From NCBI GenBank assembly GCA_964563545.1, contig CAZLXB010000010.1, positions 9,634 to 73,633 of the forward strand: a stretch of 64,000 bases of DNA, given 5' to 3'. This DNA is from Casp-actino8 sp964563545 (GTDB lineage: Bacteria > Actinomycetota > Acidimicrobiia > Acidimicrobiales > Ilumatobacteraceae). A program made the position numbers and the translations under genes. Each line of letters opens with the position of its first letter. The stretch's first letter is position 1. The notes under the pieces are model-generated. The model was not told where the DNA came from. It made no database searches and worked only from the letters and a program-made list of their open reading frames with translations. Shown here in pieces: positions 39,793 through 48,537 of the stretch.

Positions 39793-41967
39793 TCAGCTCT
39801 TGAAGAGGAACTCCTCGTCCTCGGGACGGAGGAAGAGACTCAACTCGTCTTTCAGCTCAGGATGCTCCGCCAAAGTGACATCTGTGTCGACGATGGCGAA
39901 CGCTGCTTCTCGCGCGTTCTCCACGAGCTCTCGGTCGCGCCGGAGAGAAGCGAGTTTCAGATCGCTCCTTCCCTTCTGTTCCTTGTTCATGAGCGTGCCC
40001 TCACCGCGCAGTTCGAGATCGGCCTCGGCGAGGAAGAAACCGTCGTCGGACGACACGAGGGCTTCGATACGTGGTCCCATGTCGGCGACGAGACCGGGGG
40101 TGACGTCTTCGGACGGCGACGTCACGAGCCAGCACACCGACTCGTACGAACCACGACCGACGCGTCCCCGCAATTGGTGCAGCTGAGCGATTCCGAACCG
40201 ATCGGCATCGAGGATGACCATCGCCGTCGCGTTCGGGACGTCGACTCCGACCTCGATGACCGTCGTCGCCACCAGAACGTCGAGTCGGGCCTCGCGGAAG
40301 GCATCCATCACCGACTCCTTCTCGGCCGCTGGCATACGCCCGTGCAGAAGACCGATGCGCAGGCCGGCGAGTTCACCGCTCTCGAGTCGGGCCTTGGTCT
40401 CCTCGGCCGACGCAACTTCGAGTTTCTCGCTCTCCTCGATGAGCGGGCACACGACATAGGCCTGCCGACCGGTCGCTACCCGGTCGCGCACGTCGGCCCA
40501 CACCTCGGACGAACCGAGTGAACCGATCGCGGAACGCGTCACGATCGGCGTGCGCCCGGGTGGCTTCTGATCGAGGATGCTCACGTCGAGATCGCCGTAC
40601 ACCGTCATGGCCGCGGTACGCGGGATCGGCGTGGCGGTCATCACGAGGACATCGGGTGATCGACCTCCCTCGCCACCTTTGTCCCGCAACGCAGCGCGCT
40701 GCTCCACCCCGAAACGGTGCTGCTCGTCGATCACGACGACACCGAGGCTCGAGAACTCCACTCCTTCTTGGATCAGAGCGTGAGTTCCGATCACGATGTC
40801 GACCGAACCATCGGCGAGGCCGGCCAGAACGTCGCGCCGACGCTCGCCGGTCACGCTGTTGGTCAGGAGTTCGACGCGTACGGCTCGTTCGCCGAACAGA
40901 TTGTCGGGGTCGGGAATTCGCAGACCGTCGAGGAGACGGGTGATCCCCGACGCGTGTTGCTCGGCGAGGACCTCGGTCGGGGCCATGAGAGCACCTTGGT
41001 GGCCACCGTCCACCGCGACGAGCATCGCCTCCACCGCAACGAGTGTCTTACCCGCTCCGACGTCACCCTGCAGCAAGCGGTGCATCGGGCGGGCATCGGC
41101 GAGGTCGCGCTCGATCTCATCGATCACGCGAACCTGCGCATCGGTCAGCTGATACGGAAGGGTGGCGAGGAAACGCTCGACGAGTGGTCCGCGGATGCGA
41201 TGCGCGATGCCCAATTGGTCGCGCTCCATCAGCCGTTTGCGCATCACGAGGACGAGTTGGACGCGCAAGAGTTCGTCGAAGGCGAGGCGTCGACGCGCCG
41301 CCTCCTTGGCCGCGAAGGTCTCGGGCAGGTGGAGGTCGTGGATTGCATCGTGGCGCGGCACGAGGGAGTAGCGCTCGCGAATGTCGGCCGGAACCGGATC
41401 GCTGAGTCCGCGTTGGCGGCACCGGCTGAGCGTCTCGTCGATCGCGCGCCGGACGACCCACGACGGCAAGTCGATCTTCTCGCTCTGCGGGTACACCGCG
41501 ACGATCGGGCGCGGGCGCTCACCGGGGTCGCCGAGTACGTCGACCGTCGGATTGGCCATCTGCAATCGCCCGCGGAACGACGACACGCGTCCGTGAAGAG
41601 CGACGAGTGATCCCGGCGCGAGCTGCCGTTCACGCCAGGCCTGATTGAAAAAGACGACGGCGAGCGAACCGGTGTCGTCGCCGACGACGGCGTTCACGCG
41701 CTGAGGACCGCGTCCACGCGGAGACGATTGGACCGAGCGGACTTCGGCGACGACGAGGGCGTCGAGTCCCTCGGCCAACTCGGCGACGGTCGCCTCTCGC
41801 GTGCGATCGATCCAGCGCCGGGGGTAATGCGTGAGTAGGTCGGCGAGGTTCTCGATTCCGAACTTCTCGAAGGCCTCCTTGCGCTTGCCGGATCCAACCG
41901 ACTTCAGACGCGACAGGTCGAGTCCGGCGAGTTCGCGGAAGGTGATCGGGTTCTGGTTCTCGCTCAC
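39793..41967 (-). CDS. recG: ATP-dependent DNA helicase RecG
   Basis: A 724-aa branch-migration helicase for stalled forks and Holliday junctions. It has a wedge/OB domain (about residues 55-150), then helicase motifs I LLQGDVGAGKT, II VIDEQHRFG, III MTATPIPRT and VI QLRGRVGRGSYES, and the C-terminal TRG region. GTG 41967 overlaps the DAK2-protein stop (GTGA), so the two genes are coupled as in other actinobacteria. Confidence 0.96.
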   Translation of the reverse strand: MSENQNPITFRELAGLDLSRLKSVGSGKRKEAFEKFGIENLADLLTHYPRRWIDRTREATVAELAEGLDALVVAEVRSVQSSPRGRGPQRVNAVVGDDTGSLAVVFFNQAWRERQLAPGSLVALHGRVSSFRGRLQMANPTVDVLGDPGERPRPIVAVYPQSEKIDLPSWVVRRAIDETLSRCRQRGLSDPVPADIRERYSLVPRHDAIHDLHLPETFAAKEAARRRLAFDELLRVQLVLVMRKRLMERDQLGIAHRIRGPLVERFLATLPYQLTDAQVRVIDEIERDLADARPMHRLLQGDVGAGKTLVAVEAMLVAVDGGHQGALMAPTEVLAEQHASGITRLLDGLRIPDPDNLFGERAVRVELLTNSVTGERRRDVLAGLADGSVDIVIGTHALIQEGVEFSSLGVVVIDEQHRFGVEQRAALRDKGGEGGRSPDVLVMTATPIPRTAAMTVYGDLDVSILDQKPPGRTPIVTRSAIGSLGSSEVWADVRDRVATGRQAYVVCPLIEESEKLEVASAEETKARLESGELAGLRIGLLHGRMPAAEKESVMDAFREARLDVLVATTVIEVGVDVPNATAMVILDADRFGIAQLHQLRGRVGRGSYESVCWLVTSPSEDVTPGLVADMGPRIEALVSSDDGFFLAEADLELRGEGTLMNKEQKGRSDLKLASLRRDRELVENAREAAFAIVDTDVTLAEHPELKDELSLFLRPEDEEFLFKS

Positions 41968-43643
41968 TCGACGCCGAAGAGATACGGATACAGCGGTTGT
42001 CCGCCGCGATGGCACTCGACCTGCACGTCGGGTCGCTCGGTCGCGAGCCACGCGAGAACGGCCTCGGTGACACCGGGCGTGGCGTCGAGACCCTCGATCA
42101 CGGTGACGATCTCGCGGTCGGGTTCGACGAGGTGAGCGAGCAACGCGACGGCCGCACCTTCGGGACTGCCGGCCACGGCGACGATGCCGTCACCGCGCAC
42201 GATGCCGATCCAGTCGCCTTCCTTGATCGGTCCGGCATCACTGCTCGAGTCGCGCACGGCGCGGGTGATCTCACCGGTCGCCATGGCCGAGGTCGCATCG
42301 GACATATTGGCGAGGTTGGTATCCACGTCGGCCTCGGGGTCGTACACGACGAGAGCTGCCAAAGCCTCGGGCATCGATCGCGTGGGGACGACCCGCACCC
42401 GCTTGTTCGACAACGCGTCGAGCTGTTCGGCGACCGGAATGATGTTCTTGTTATTGGGCAACACGACGACCTGCTCGGCGTTCACGTGTTCGACGGCTTC
42501 GAGGAGTTCGGCCGTCGACGGGTTGAGGGTCTGACCACCCGTCACGATCCCTTGCACACCCAACTGCGAGAAAAGATCCTCGAGTCCGCTTCCACTGCAC
42601 ACGGCAACCACCGCCGTGGTCACCGATGGCAAGCCGACGATCGCGTGTTTGGCGTCGAGAGCGGCGTGATGCTCGGCGACTTCCTCGAAGAGATCGGTCA
42701 CGCGGATCTGCTTGGGTCGTCCACCGAGATCGATGGCGACCTCGATGGCAGCCCCGATGTCGTTCGTGTGCACGTGGCAGTTCCAGAGTCCGTCACCACC
42801 GACGACCACGATCGAATCACCGATCTCGGCCCAGTCGGACTTGAACTCGGCGATCTTCTCGTCGTCGAGATGCAAGAAGTACATGACCTCGTAGCGCAAG
42901 TCGGCGACCGAACCCGGCTCGTGTTGGTCGGGGGCGACCATGACCGGCAGCGGGGTGTCGATCGAGTCGCCTCCGATGGAGTCTTCGGGGGTCGGGATGG
43001 GCTCACCGTCGACCACGTTGAGCGCCGCGTCGAGCAACAACAGAAAACCGGCCCCACCCGCATCGACCACGCCGGCATCTTTCAGGACCGGGAGCATCTC
43101 AGGGGTGCGGTCGAGCGCGGCCCGACCTGCATCACGGGCGGCCCGCAGCACGGCGGCCAGGCCATCGCCGCGCGCCGCCGTGGCCTTGGCGGCCTCGCTC
43201 GCCTCGCGAACGACGGTGAGGATCGTCCCCTCGATCGGCTTCACGACCGCCTGATAGGCCGCCGACGACGCATCGCTCAGGGCCTCGGCCACTTCGGTCG
43301 CGGTGTTGGAGGCGGTCGACGACAGCCGCCCGGCGAGTCCACGGAGGATCTGGCTGAGGATGACCCCGGAATTTCCCCGGGCCCCCATGAGCGAGCCGTG
43401 CGAGATCGCCTGGCAGGTGGATTCGATCTCGGGCGCCGCCTGGTCGAGCTCGGCCACCACGGCGTCGAGGGTGCGGGCCATGTTGGTCCCGGTGTCGCCG
43501 TCGGGCACCGGGTAGACGTTCAGCCGGTTGATCCGGGGGGCATGGGCCCGGACCGCGTCACGAAAGGCCACGACCGTGCGCCGCAGGCGGTCGGCATCGA
43601 ATCGCTCAGATGACCCCTCGGGGGTCAGGACGGGCGCAGCCAC
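41964..43643 (-). CDS. DAK2-domain protein, fatty acid kinase FakA/YloV type
   Basis: A 559-aa protein. The N-terminal DAK2 (DhaL-like) ATP-binding domain has VYPVPDGDTGTNMARTLD and MGARGNSGVILSQILRG. A middle domain with GLWNCHVHTNDIGAAIE and a C-terminal DegV-like-associated domain follow. Homologues phosphorylate fatty acids with FakB; no fakB gene is here. GTG 43643 is chosen because TACCAT ends 6 nt upstream; ATG 43706 in frame is the alternative. Confidence 0.88.
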   Translation of the reverse strand: MAAPVLTPEGSSERFDADRLRRTVVAFRDAVRAHAPRINRLNVYPVPDGDTGTNMARTLDAVVAELDQAAPEIESTCQAISHGSLMGARGNSGVILSQILRGLAGRLSSTASNTATEVAEALSDASSAAYQAVVKPIEGTILTVVREASEAAKATAARGDGLAAVLRAARDAGRAALDRTPEMLPVLKDAGVVDAGGAGFLLLLDAALNVVDGEPIPTPEDSIGGDSIDTPLPVMVAPDQHEPGSVADLRYEVMYFLHLDDEKIAEFKSDWAEIGDSIVVVGGDGLWNCHVHTNDIGAAIEVAIDLGGRPKQIRVTDLFEEVAEHHAALDAKHAIVGLPSVTTAVVAVCSGSGLEDLFSQLGVQGIVTGGQTLNPSTAELLEAVEHVNAEQVVVLPNNKNIIPVAEQLDALSNKRVRVVPTRSMPEALAALVVYDPEADVDTNLANMSDATSAMATGEITRAVRDSSSDAGPIKEGDWIGIVRGDGIVAVAGSPEGAAVALLAHLVEPDREIVTVIEGLDATPGVTEAVLAWLATERPDVQVECHRGGQPLYPYLFGVE

Positions 43644-43649
43644 GAGGCG

Positions 43650-43655
43650 ATGGTA
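43650..43655 (-). promoter_or_regulatory. -10 element of the DAK2-recG operon
   Basis: TACCAT on the minus strand, 6 nt before GTG 43643. Confidence 0.5.
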
Positions 43656-43709
43656 TCCCTCCCCCGTCTCCTGATCGCTCCTTGTGATCGGACGTATCGC
43701 CCGCATCAC

Positions 43710-43739
43710 TTGGGCTCTCGGGAAATCCGCAGGTAGCAT
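43710..43739 (+). promoter_or_regulatory. Promoter of rpmB
   Basis: -35 TTGGGC (43710-43715), an 18-nt spacer and -10 TAGCAT (43734-43739). The leader is about 50 nt with a purine-rich GAGAAGAGAGAA before ATG. Confidence 0.55.
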
Positions 43740-43798
43740 TTGGTTCCCGTCAGAGCGCCAGTGCCCGGCGTCCCTCGGGTCGAGAAGAGAGAACGATC

Positions 43799-44023
43799 AT
43801 GGCAGCAGTTTGTGAAGTATGCGGCAAGCGCCCTTCGTGGGGTATGTCCGTGTCGCACTCGCACGTCCGCACCAAGCGTCGCTGGAACCCGAACATCCAG
43901 CGGGTCCGCGCCCTGATCAACGGTACGCCCAAGCGCCTCTATGTCTGCACCGGATGCATCCGCGCTGGCAAGGTGACCAAGGTCGGACCGAGCACGAAGA
44001 CCGGCAGCAAGACCGGCAACTGA
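43799..44023 (+). CDS. rpmB: 50S ribosomal protein L28, zinc-binding form
   Basis: A 74-aa protein with CEVCGKRPSWGMSVSHSH and a second Cys pair CTGCIRAGK, the zinc-containing L28 type; RRWNPNIQRVR is conserved. It is divergent from the DAK2 gene, the usual rpmB/yloV neighbourhood. It is followed after 5 nt by the cold-shock-like gene. Confidence 0.97.
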   Translation: MAAVCEVCGKRPSWGMSVSHSHVRTKRRWNPNIQRVRALINGTPKRLYVCTGCIRAGKVTKVGPSTKTGSKTGN

Positions 44024-44028
44024 TCTCG

Positions 44029-44250
44029 ATGCAGGGAGTCATCAAGGCCTTCGATCCGACCACGGGAACCGGTCTGATCCTGTCCGACTCCGATCTTCTC
44101 GAACACGAGTTGGCGTCCGACGCCCTCGAAGGAAGCATCTTTCGCATGCTCCGACCCGGCCAGCGGGTCGTGTTCGATCTCGATGACAACGGACTCGCGA
44201 CGCGCTTGCGCCTCGGATCCGAAGTCGACATGGGAACACCCGGCTTCTAG
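44029..44250 (+). CDS. Small cold-shock-domain-like protein
   Basis: A 73-aa protein: GVIKAFDPTTGTGLILSD resembles the first strands of a cold-shock domain (normally KGFGFI), followed by a basic segment FRMLRPGQRVVFDLDDNG. The aromatic RNP motifs of true Csp proteins are missing, so RNA or DNA binding is uncertain. It is probably co-transcribed with rpmB; its stop codon lies inside the terminator hairpin. Confidence 0.65.
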   Translation: MQGVIKAFDPTTGTGLILSDSDLLEHELASDALEGSIFRMLRPGQRVVFDLDDNGLATRLRLGSEVDMGTPGF

Positions 44251-44259
44251 CCGGGTGTT
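44235..44259 (+). terminator. Rho-independent terminator of rpmB-csd
   Basis: AACACCCGGC and GCCGGGTGTT make a perfect 10-bp stem with loop TTCTA, followed by TTTCGTTT. The TAG stop of the cold-shock-like gene sits in the loop and stem edge. pckG begins 42 nt beyond. Confidence 0.8.
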
Positions 44260-44300
44260 TCGTTTCCGGCACCCTGCCTCACCCCCCAGGAGACAAGACA

Positions 44301-46088
44301 ATGAGCGGTACCAGCAGCAACGAGCGGCTGAAGAAGTGGGTTGCCGATTGGGCGGCCGTCATGCAGCCCGACGACATCTACTGGTGCGACGGTTCGGCCG
44401 AGGAGTACGACCGGCTTTGCCAACTCCTCGTCGACAGCGGCACCTTCACCAAACTCGACGAAGCCAAGCGCCCCAACAGCTACTGGGCGCACAGTGACCC
44501 GGGCGACGTCGCCCGCGTCGAGGACCGCACCTTCATCTGCTCCGCCAAGCAGGAAGACGCCGGCCCCAACAACAACTGGCGCGAACCGGCCGAGATGCGA
44601 GCCGAGATGACCCGCCTCTATCAGGGCACCATGAAGGGCCGCACGATGTACGTCGTCCCCTTCAGCATGGGACCCCTCGGGTCACCCATCGCACACATCG
44701 GCGTGCAGCTCACCGACTCGGCATACGTGGCCGTCAGCATGCGCATCATGACGCGCATGGGCCAGGGCGCGCTCGACGTCCTCGGCAACAACGACTGGGT
44801 TCCGTGTCTGCACTCGGTCGGCGCGCCACTCACGGCTGGCCAGACCGACTCGGCCTGGCCCTGCAACCCCGACAACAAGTACATCGTCCACTTCCCCGAG
44901 ACCCGCGAGATCTGGTCGTACGGCTCGGGCTACGGCGGTAACGCACTCCTCGGCAAGAAGTGCTTCGCACTGCGCATCGCGTCGGTCATGGCTCGCGACG
45001 ATGGCTGGCTCGCCGAACACATGCTCATCTTGAAACTCACCAATCCGGCTGGTGAGGCCAAGTACATCGCCGCCGCGTTCCCGTCGGCCTGCGGCAAGAC
45101 GAATCTCGCCATGCTCGTTCCGACCATTCCGGGCTGGAAGGCCGAGACGATCGGCGACGACATCTGCTGGATGAAGTTCGGTGCCGATGGTCGCCTCTAC
45201 GCGATCAATCCGGAAGCCGGATTCTTCGGCGTTGCACCTGGCACGGGCTACGACACCAATGCCAACGCCATGCACACGCTGTGGGGCAACTGCATCTTCA
45301 CGAACACGGCACTCACCTCCGACGGCGACGTGTGGTGGGAGGGCATGAGCGATCAGGCTCCCGCTCGGGCGACCGATTGGAAGGGCAACGCCTGGACACC
45401 CGAGTCCGATACGCCGGCCGCCCATCCGAATGCGCGTTTCACGGCTCCCGCGTCGCAGTGCCCGTCAGCGGCGCCCGAATGGCAGGACCCGGCCGGTGTG
45501 CCGATCTCGGCGATTCTCTTCGGCGGGCGCCGCCGCACCACTGTGCCGCTCGTGACCCAGGCCTTCGATTGGGAGCACGGCGTGTTCCTCGGCTCGATCA
45601 TGGCCTCGGAGACCACCGCGGCCCAACAGGGTGCGGTCGGCAATCTGCGATTCGACCCGATGGCCATGCTCCCCTTCTGTGGGTACAACATGGCCGACTA
45701 CTTCGCCCACTGGCTGAACATCGGCAGTAAGTCGGACGCGTCGAAACTGCCGAAGATCTTCTTCGTCAACTGGTTCCGTCGTGACGACAACGGTCGTTTC
45801 CTGTGGCCCGGCTACGGCGAGAACAGCCGCGTACTGAAGTGGGTCTTCGAGCGGGTGTCGGGATCGGCCGACGCGGTGCAGACACCGATCGGCTACCTGC
45901 CCACCGATGGCGCCCTCGACGTCAGCGGGCTCGACATCGAGAAGGCCGACCTCGAGCAACTGCTGTCGGTCGATGTGGACGGATGGCGTTCGGCGATCCC
46001 CCAGATCAAGGATCACTACGCCCAGTTCGGCCCGAAGCTGCCGAGCCGCCTCTCGGCCCAACTCGATCAACTGGCCGGCGCGCTCTGA
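44301..46088 (+). CDS. pckG: Phosphoenolpyruvate carboxykinase (GTP)
   Basis: A 595-aa gluconeogenic enzyme converting oxaloacetate and GTP to PEP, CO2 and GDP. The nucleotide loop FPSACGKTNLAML with the reactive Cys, substrate-loop YVVPFSMGPLGSP and metal/nucleotide segments (GDDICWMKFG, NWFRRDDNGRFLWPG) identify the GTP class. AGGAG lies 9 nt before ATG 44301. No separate promoter is obvious between the preceding terminator and the start. Confidence 0.98.
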   Translation: MSGTSSNERLKKWVADWAAVMQPDDIYWCDGSAEEYDRLCQLLVDSGTFTKLDEAKRPNSYWAHSDPGDVARVEDRTFICSAKQEDAGPNNNWREPAEMRAEMTRLYQGTMKGRTMYVVPFSMGPLGSPIAHIGVQLTDSAYVAVSMRIMTRMGQGALDVLGNNDWVPCLHSVGAPLTAGQTDSAWPCNPDNKYIVHFPETREIWSYGSGYGGNALLGKKCFALRIASVMARDDGWLAEHMLILKLTNPAGEAKYIAAAFPSACGKTNLAMLVPTIPGWKAETIGDDICWMKFGADGRLYAINPEAGFFGVAPGTGYDTNANAMHTLWGNCIFTNTALTSDGDVWWEGMSDQAPARATDWKGNAWTPESDTPAAHPNARFTAPASQCPSAAPEWQDPAGVPISAILFGGRRRTTVPLVTQAFDWEHGVFLGSIMASETTAAQQGAVGNLRFDPMAMLPFCGYNMADYFAHWLNIGSKSDASKLPKIFFVNWFRRDDNGRFLWPGYGENSRVLKWVFERVSGSADAVQTPIGYLPTDGALDVSGLDIEKADLEQLLSVDVDGWRSAIPQIKDHYAQFGPKLPSRLSAQLDQLAGAL

Positions 46089-46091
46089 CGA

Positions 46092-46466
46092 TCAGGTCTG
46101 GCCGACGAGCATCGCTCGAATGCCCAGACCCATCAAGAAGAGTCCGCCGAGCCCGTAGAGCAGGTACAGACGATGCCGCATCTGATTGCGGTAGCTGTAG
46201 ATGATCGCCACCGCCATGATGCCGACGAATCCGTAAAAGGCGTGGAACTGCGGGAACTCGAGCTTTTCCTTGTTCACGAGGACCACTCCGAGTGTCACCT
46301 GCACGAAGATCGTCAATTCGGCGACGAGGGTGAACCACCACAGCGCACGAGTCCGAAGTCCTTCGAAGCGATGGGCGCCCAGAGCCCATAATCCGGCCAG
46401 ACCGTTGGCGACGATCACGAACCAAGCCCACGACTCGTGCAGATCGAGCAACATCAACGCCGACAC
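46092..46466 (-). CDS. Four-helix hypothetical membrane protein
   Basis: A 124-aa protein with about four hydrophobic helices (WAWFVIVANGLAGLWALG, FTLVAELTIFVQVTLGVVLV, AFYGFVGIMAVAIIYSY, LYGLGGLFLMGLGIRAML). It resembles small cytochrome-b-like or DoxX-like proteins only in size; no family is assigned. GTG 46466 is 8 nt after TAGGGT. It converges with pckG, stops 3 nt apart. Confidence 0.65.
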   Translation of the reverse strand: MSALMLLDLHESWAWFVIVANGLAGLWALGAHRFEGLRTRALWWFTLVAELTIFVQVTLGVVLVNKEKLEFPQFHAFYGFVGIMAVAIIYSYRNQMRHRLYLLYGLGGLFLMGLGIRAMLVGQT

Positions 46467-46474
46467 GGATTCAG

Positions 46475-46480
46475 ACCCTA
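46475..46480 (-). promoter_or_regulatory. -10 element of the four-helix protein gene
   Basis: TAGGGT on the minus strand, 8 nt before GTG 46466, between this gene and the upstream lipoprotein stop at 46482. Confidence 0.45.
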
Positions 46481-46481
46481 G

Positions 46482-47174
46482 TCATTCGCCACACGGAGTG
46501 CCCCCGTAGAGGGCGAGCACGCGTCCGGTCGTGACATCGTCCGACAACGTGCCCCACAGACCCGGCTCGAGTTCGAAACCGGGACCGAACACGACGTCGG
46601 CGAAGATCTCGGCGTTGTCGTAGACGCGATCGATGTCGGCGACGGTGGAGCCCATCGTGATTCCACCGTCGGTGGCCGGCCCGAGCGGATCGGCTGCGTC
46701 ATCTTCGGTCGGCCCGTATTGCCACTGGAAGAAGTGGCGAACCCCCGAATCGACCTCGCTCTCGTCGCCGAAGAGAAGTAACAGGTCGCCCCATCCCACT
46801 CCGCGAACCTCCGTGCCCGGACAGGCTCCGAAATCCGAGAACGAATCGATCCAGCCCGTGTCGGAGGTGGGGTCGCCGAGCAGAGCGGTCACGTACTCGA
46901 TCGCCGCATCGGGTTCGACCCCGAATCGGATGTCGCCCAACGAATCGGCGCGCAGAACCAGATCCGCGGTCTCGGGATAGGTGGAGGATGTCGAGGAAGA
47001 CGATGTCGACGAGGTGCTGACTGCGATCGACGATGTCGTCGACTCGGGCACGGTGGTGGCGATCGTCGTCACCGACGTCGGAAGTGGGGCGAGGGTGTCT
47101 CCACTCGAATCACCCGCACCACACGCCGACACACCGATCATCACACCGCACAGCGGGACGACGAGGAGACGCAT
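46482..47174 (-). CDS. Hypothetical lipoprotein
   Basis: A 230-aa protein with a signal peptide and lipobox (GVSAC at about residue 18), a Ser/Thr-rich linker of about 45 residues that would be surface-exposed, and a globular C-terminal domain with two Cys (GACPGTE and GGTPCGE) that could form a disulfide. No family is recognised. ATG 47174 has CAGACT 6 nt upstream. Confidence 0.65.
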   Translation of the reverse strand: MRLLVVPLCGVMIGVSACGAGDSSGDTLAPLPTSVTTIATTVPESTTSSIAVSTSSTSSSSTSSTYPETADLVLRADSLGDIRFGVEPDAAIEYVTALLGDPTSDTGWIDSFSDFGACPGTEVRGVGWGDLLLLFGDESEVDSGVRHFFQWQYGPTEDDAADPLGPATDGGITMGSTVADIDRVYDNAEIFADVVFGPGFELEPGLWGTLSDDVTTGRVLALYGGTPCGE

Positions 47175-47180
47175 GCCCTC

Positions 47181-47186
47181 AGTCTG
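47181..47186 (-). promoter_or_regulatory. -10-like element of the lipoprotein gene
   Basis: CAGACT on the minus strand, 6 nt before ATG 47174; the first T is not conserved. Confidence 0.35.
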
Positions 47187-47191
47187 CCGGT

Positions 47192-47755
47192 TCAGCGGAT
47201 CAGAGTGTCGGCTTGCCGGCCACGTTCGACGAGACGGAGTTCACCGTTGGGCTGCACATCGACCACCGTGACCGACGCGTTGTCGAGGCTGTCGATCACG
47301 AGCCGGTCGTCACCGATGCACGCTCCGATCACCGCGTTGATGGCGATGAAATGCGAGAAGATCACGGTGTCGGCCGGACGAGTGGCCACGAATTCCACCA
47401 CGCCGTCGCGGAATTCGACGAACGGCGAACCGAGGTCGGCCCACGTGCCGGCCATCGCAGCGCGCAGCCACGGCACACGCTCGCCCATCGGCACGCCCGC
47501 AGGTGACGGGATCTCGCGGACTTCGGGGGCGATCGTGAGGGTGATTGCGTCCAGTCCCCAGGCCGAGAGCAGGAAACCAGCGGTCTCCCGACAACGTCGC
47601 AAAGGACTCGACAGCACCGACATGGGATCGAGACGGGCGAGTTCGGTCGCCGTCCTCTGCGCCTGCTCACGTCCGACCTCGTCCAGACCCGGATCGGGAT
47701 CGGTGTCCCAGCCGGCGGCGGCGCGTCCGTGGCGGACGAGATGAACGCGTGTCAC
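47192..47755 (-). CDS. Histidine phosphatase (phosphoglycerate mutase-like) family protein
   Basis: A 187-aa single-domain phosphatase with the catalytic RHG in VHLVRHGRA and the second His in IFSHFIAINAVIG; the proton-donor region is SPLRRCRETA. Substrate unknown. GTG 47755 overlaps the stop of the upstream amidase-like gene (GTGA); ATG 47764 is an alternative. Last gene of a three-gene operon. Confidence 0.85.
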   Translation of the reverse strand: MTRVHLVRHGRAAAGWDTDPDPGLDEVGREQAQRTATELARLDPMSVLSSPLRRCRETAGFLLSAWGLDAITLTIAPEVREIPSPAGVPMGERVPWLRAAMAGTWADLGSPFVEFRDGVVEFVATRPADTVIFSHFIAINAVIGACIGDDRLVIDSLDNASVTVVDVQPNGELRLVERGRQADTLIR

Positions 47756-48537
47756 AGGAACCATCCCGGTCGAGCTCCGCCTGGTTGCCCCGGCTCGATG
47801 AACCATTCGGTACCAAAGGCCATGGCGAAGACCTCGGGCGGCATCTGCAAGAAGAAGCTGCTGTCGGTGATCTGACTCCGATGACACGCGATGGATGCGC
47901 GCTTGATGTCGACGAAGGGAGATACGTCGACCGCCATCGTGATCTCGTCCTCGGTCGAGCCGAAAGGATTTCCGTCGTCGGCCGGTTGCTCGGGATCGAA
48001 TCCCTCGTTGTCGGGGTTCTCGCTCATCATCTTGGCGATCCGCGTGCGATTCATGGTCGACTCGAGGAGTCGCAGTGGACGTCCGGCGTCTCGCACGAGG
48101 TCGGCGGCCCGATGACCGACCCGATGGACCTGGATGTGATCGGGGTGTCCGTAACCGCCGTGCCAGTCGTAGCACACGATGACGTCGGCGGCGACCTCGT
48201 CGAGAACCTCGACGAGGCGACGGGCCGCTTCGTCGACATCGGCACGAACGAAGGCCGATGGCTCGTGATTCTGCGCCCAGCCGGTCATTCCACTGTCGTG
48301 ATAACCGAGCCAACGCACGTCGTGGACGCCGAGCGTTCGTGCCGATTCCTCGGTCTCACGTCGACGACGATCAGGAAGAGCCTCCTCACCGAGATCCTCG
48401 GGGGTCTCACCATGACGGCCATCGGTTGCCATCATGAGCACGACTCGATGTCCTTCATGTACCGCCCGCGCGATCGAACCGCCGGTGGCGATGGACTCGT
48501 CGTCGGGATGGGCGTGGAGGAAGACGACAGTGCTCAC
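47752..48537 (-). CDS. PIG-L / LmbE family deacetylase, mycothiol amidase (Mca/MshB)-like
   Basis: A 261-aa zinc hydrolase. Zinc ligands are in AHPDDE (about residues 9-14) and GHPDHIQVH. Length and the C-terminal region resemble mycothiol S-conjugate amidase and MshB, which act on glucosaminyl-inositol compounds in actinobacterial thiol metabolism. Which of the two it is, or a sugar deacetylase, is not settled. It overlaps the genes on both sides by 4 nt. Confidence 0.82.
   Translation of the reverse strand: MSTVVFLHAHPDDESIATGGSIARAVHEGHRVVLMMATDGRHGETPEDLGEEALPDRRRRETEESARTLGVHDVRWLGYHDSGMTGWAQNHEPSAFVRADVDEAARRLVEVLDEVAADVIVCYDWHGGYGHPDHIQVHRVGHRAADLVRDAGRPLRLLESTMNRTRIAKMMSENPDNEGFDPEQPADDGNPFGSTEDEITMAVDVSPFVDIKRASIACHRSQITDSSFFLQMPPEVFAMAFGTEWFIEPGQPGGARPGWFL

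Noticed and set aside
43706..43739. Upstream starts ATG 43706 and TTG 43739 for the DAK2 gene
   Set aside because: The added residues have no family similarity, and the -10 box at 43650-43655 would then lie inside the coding region.
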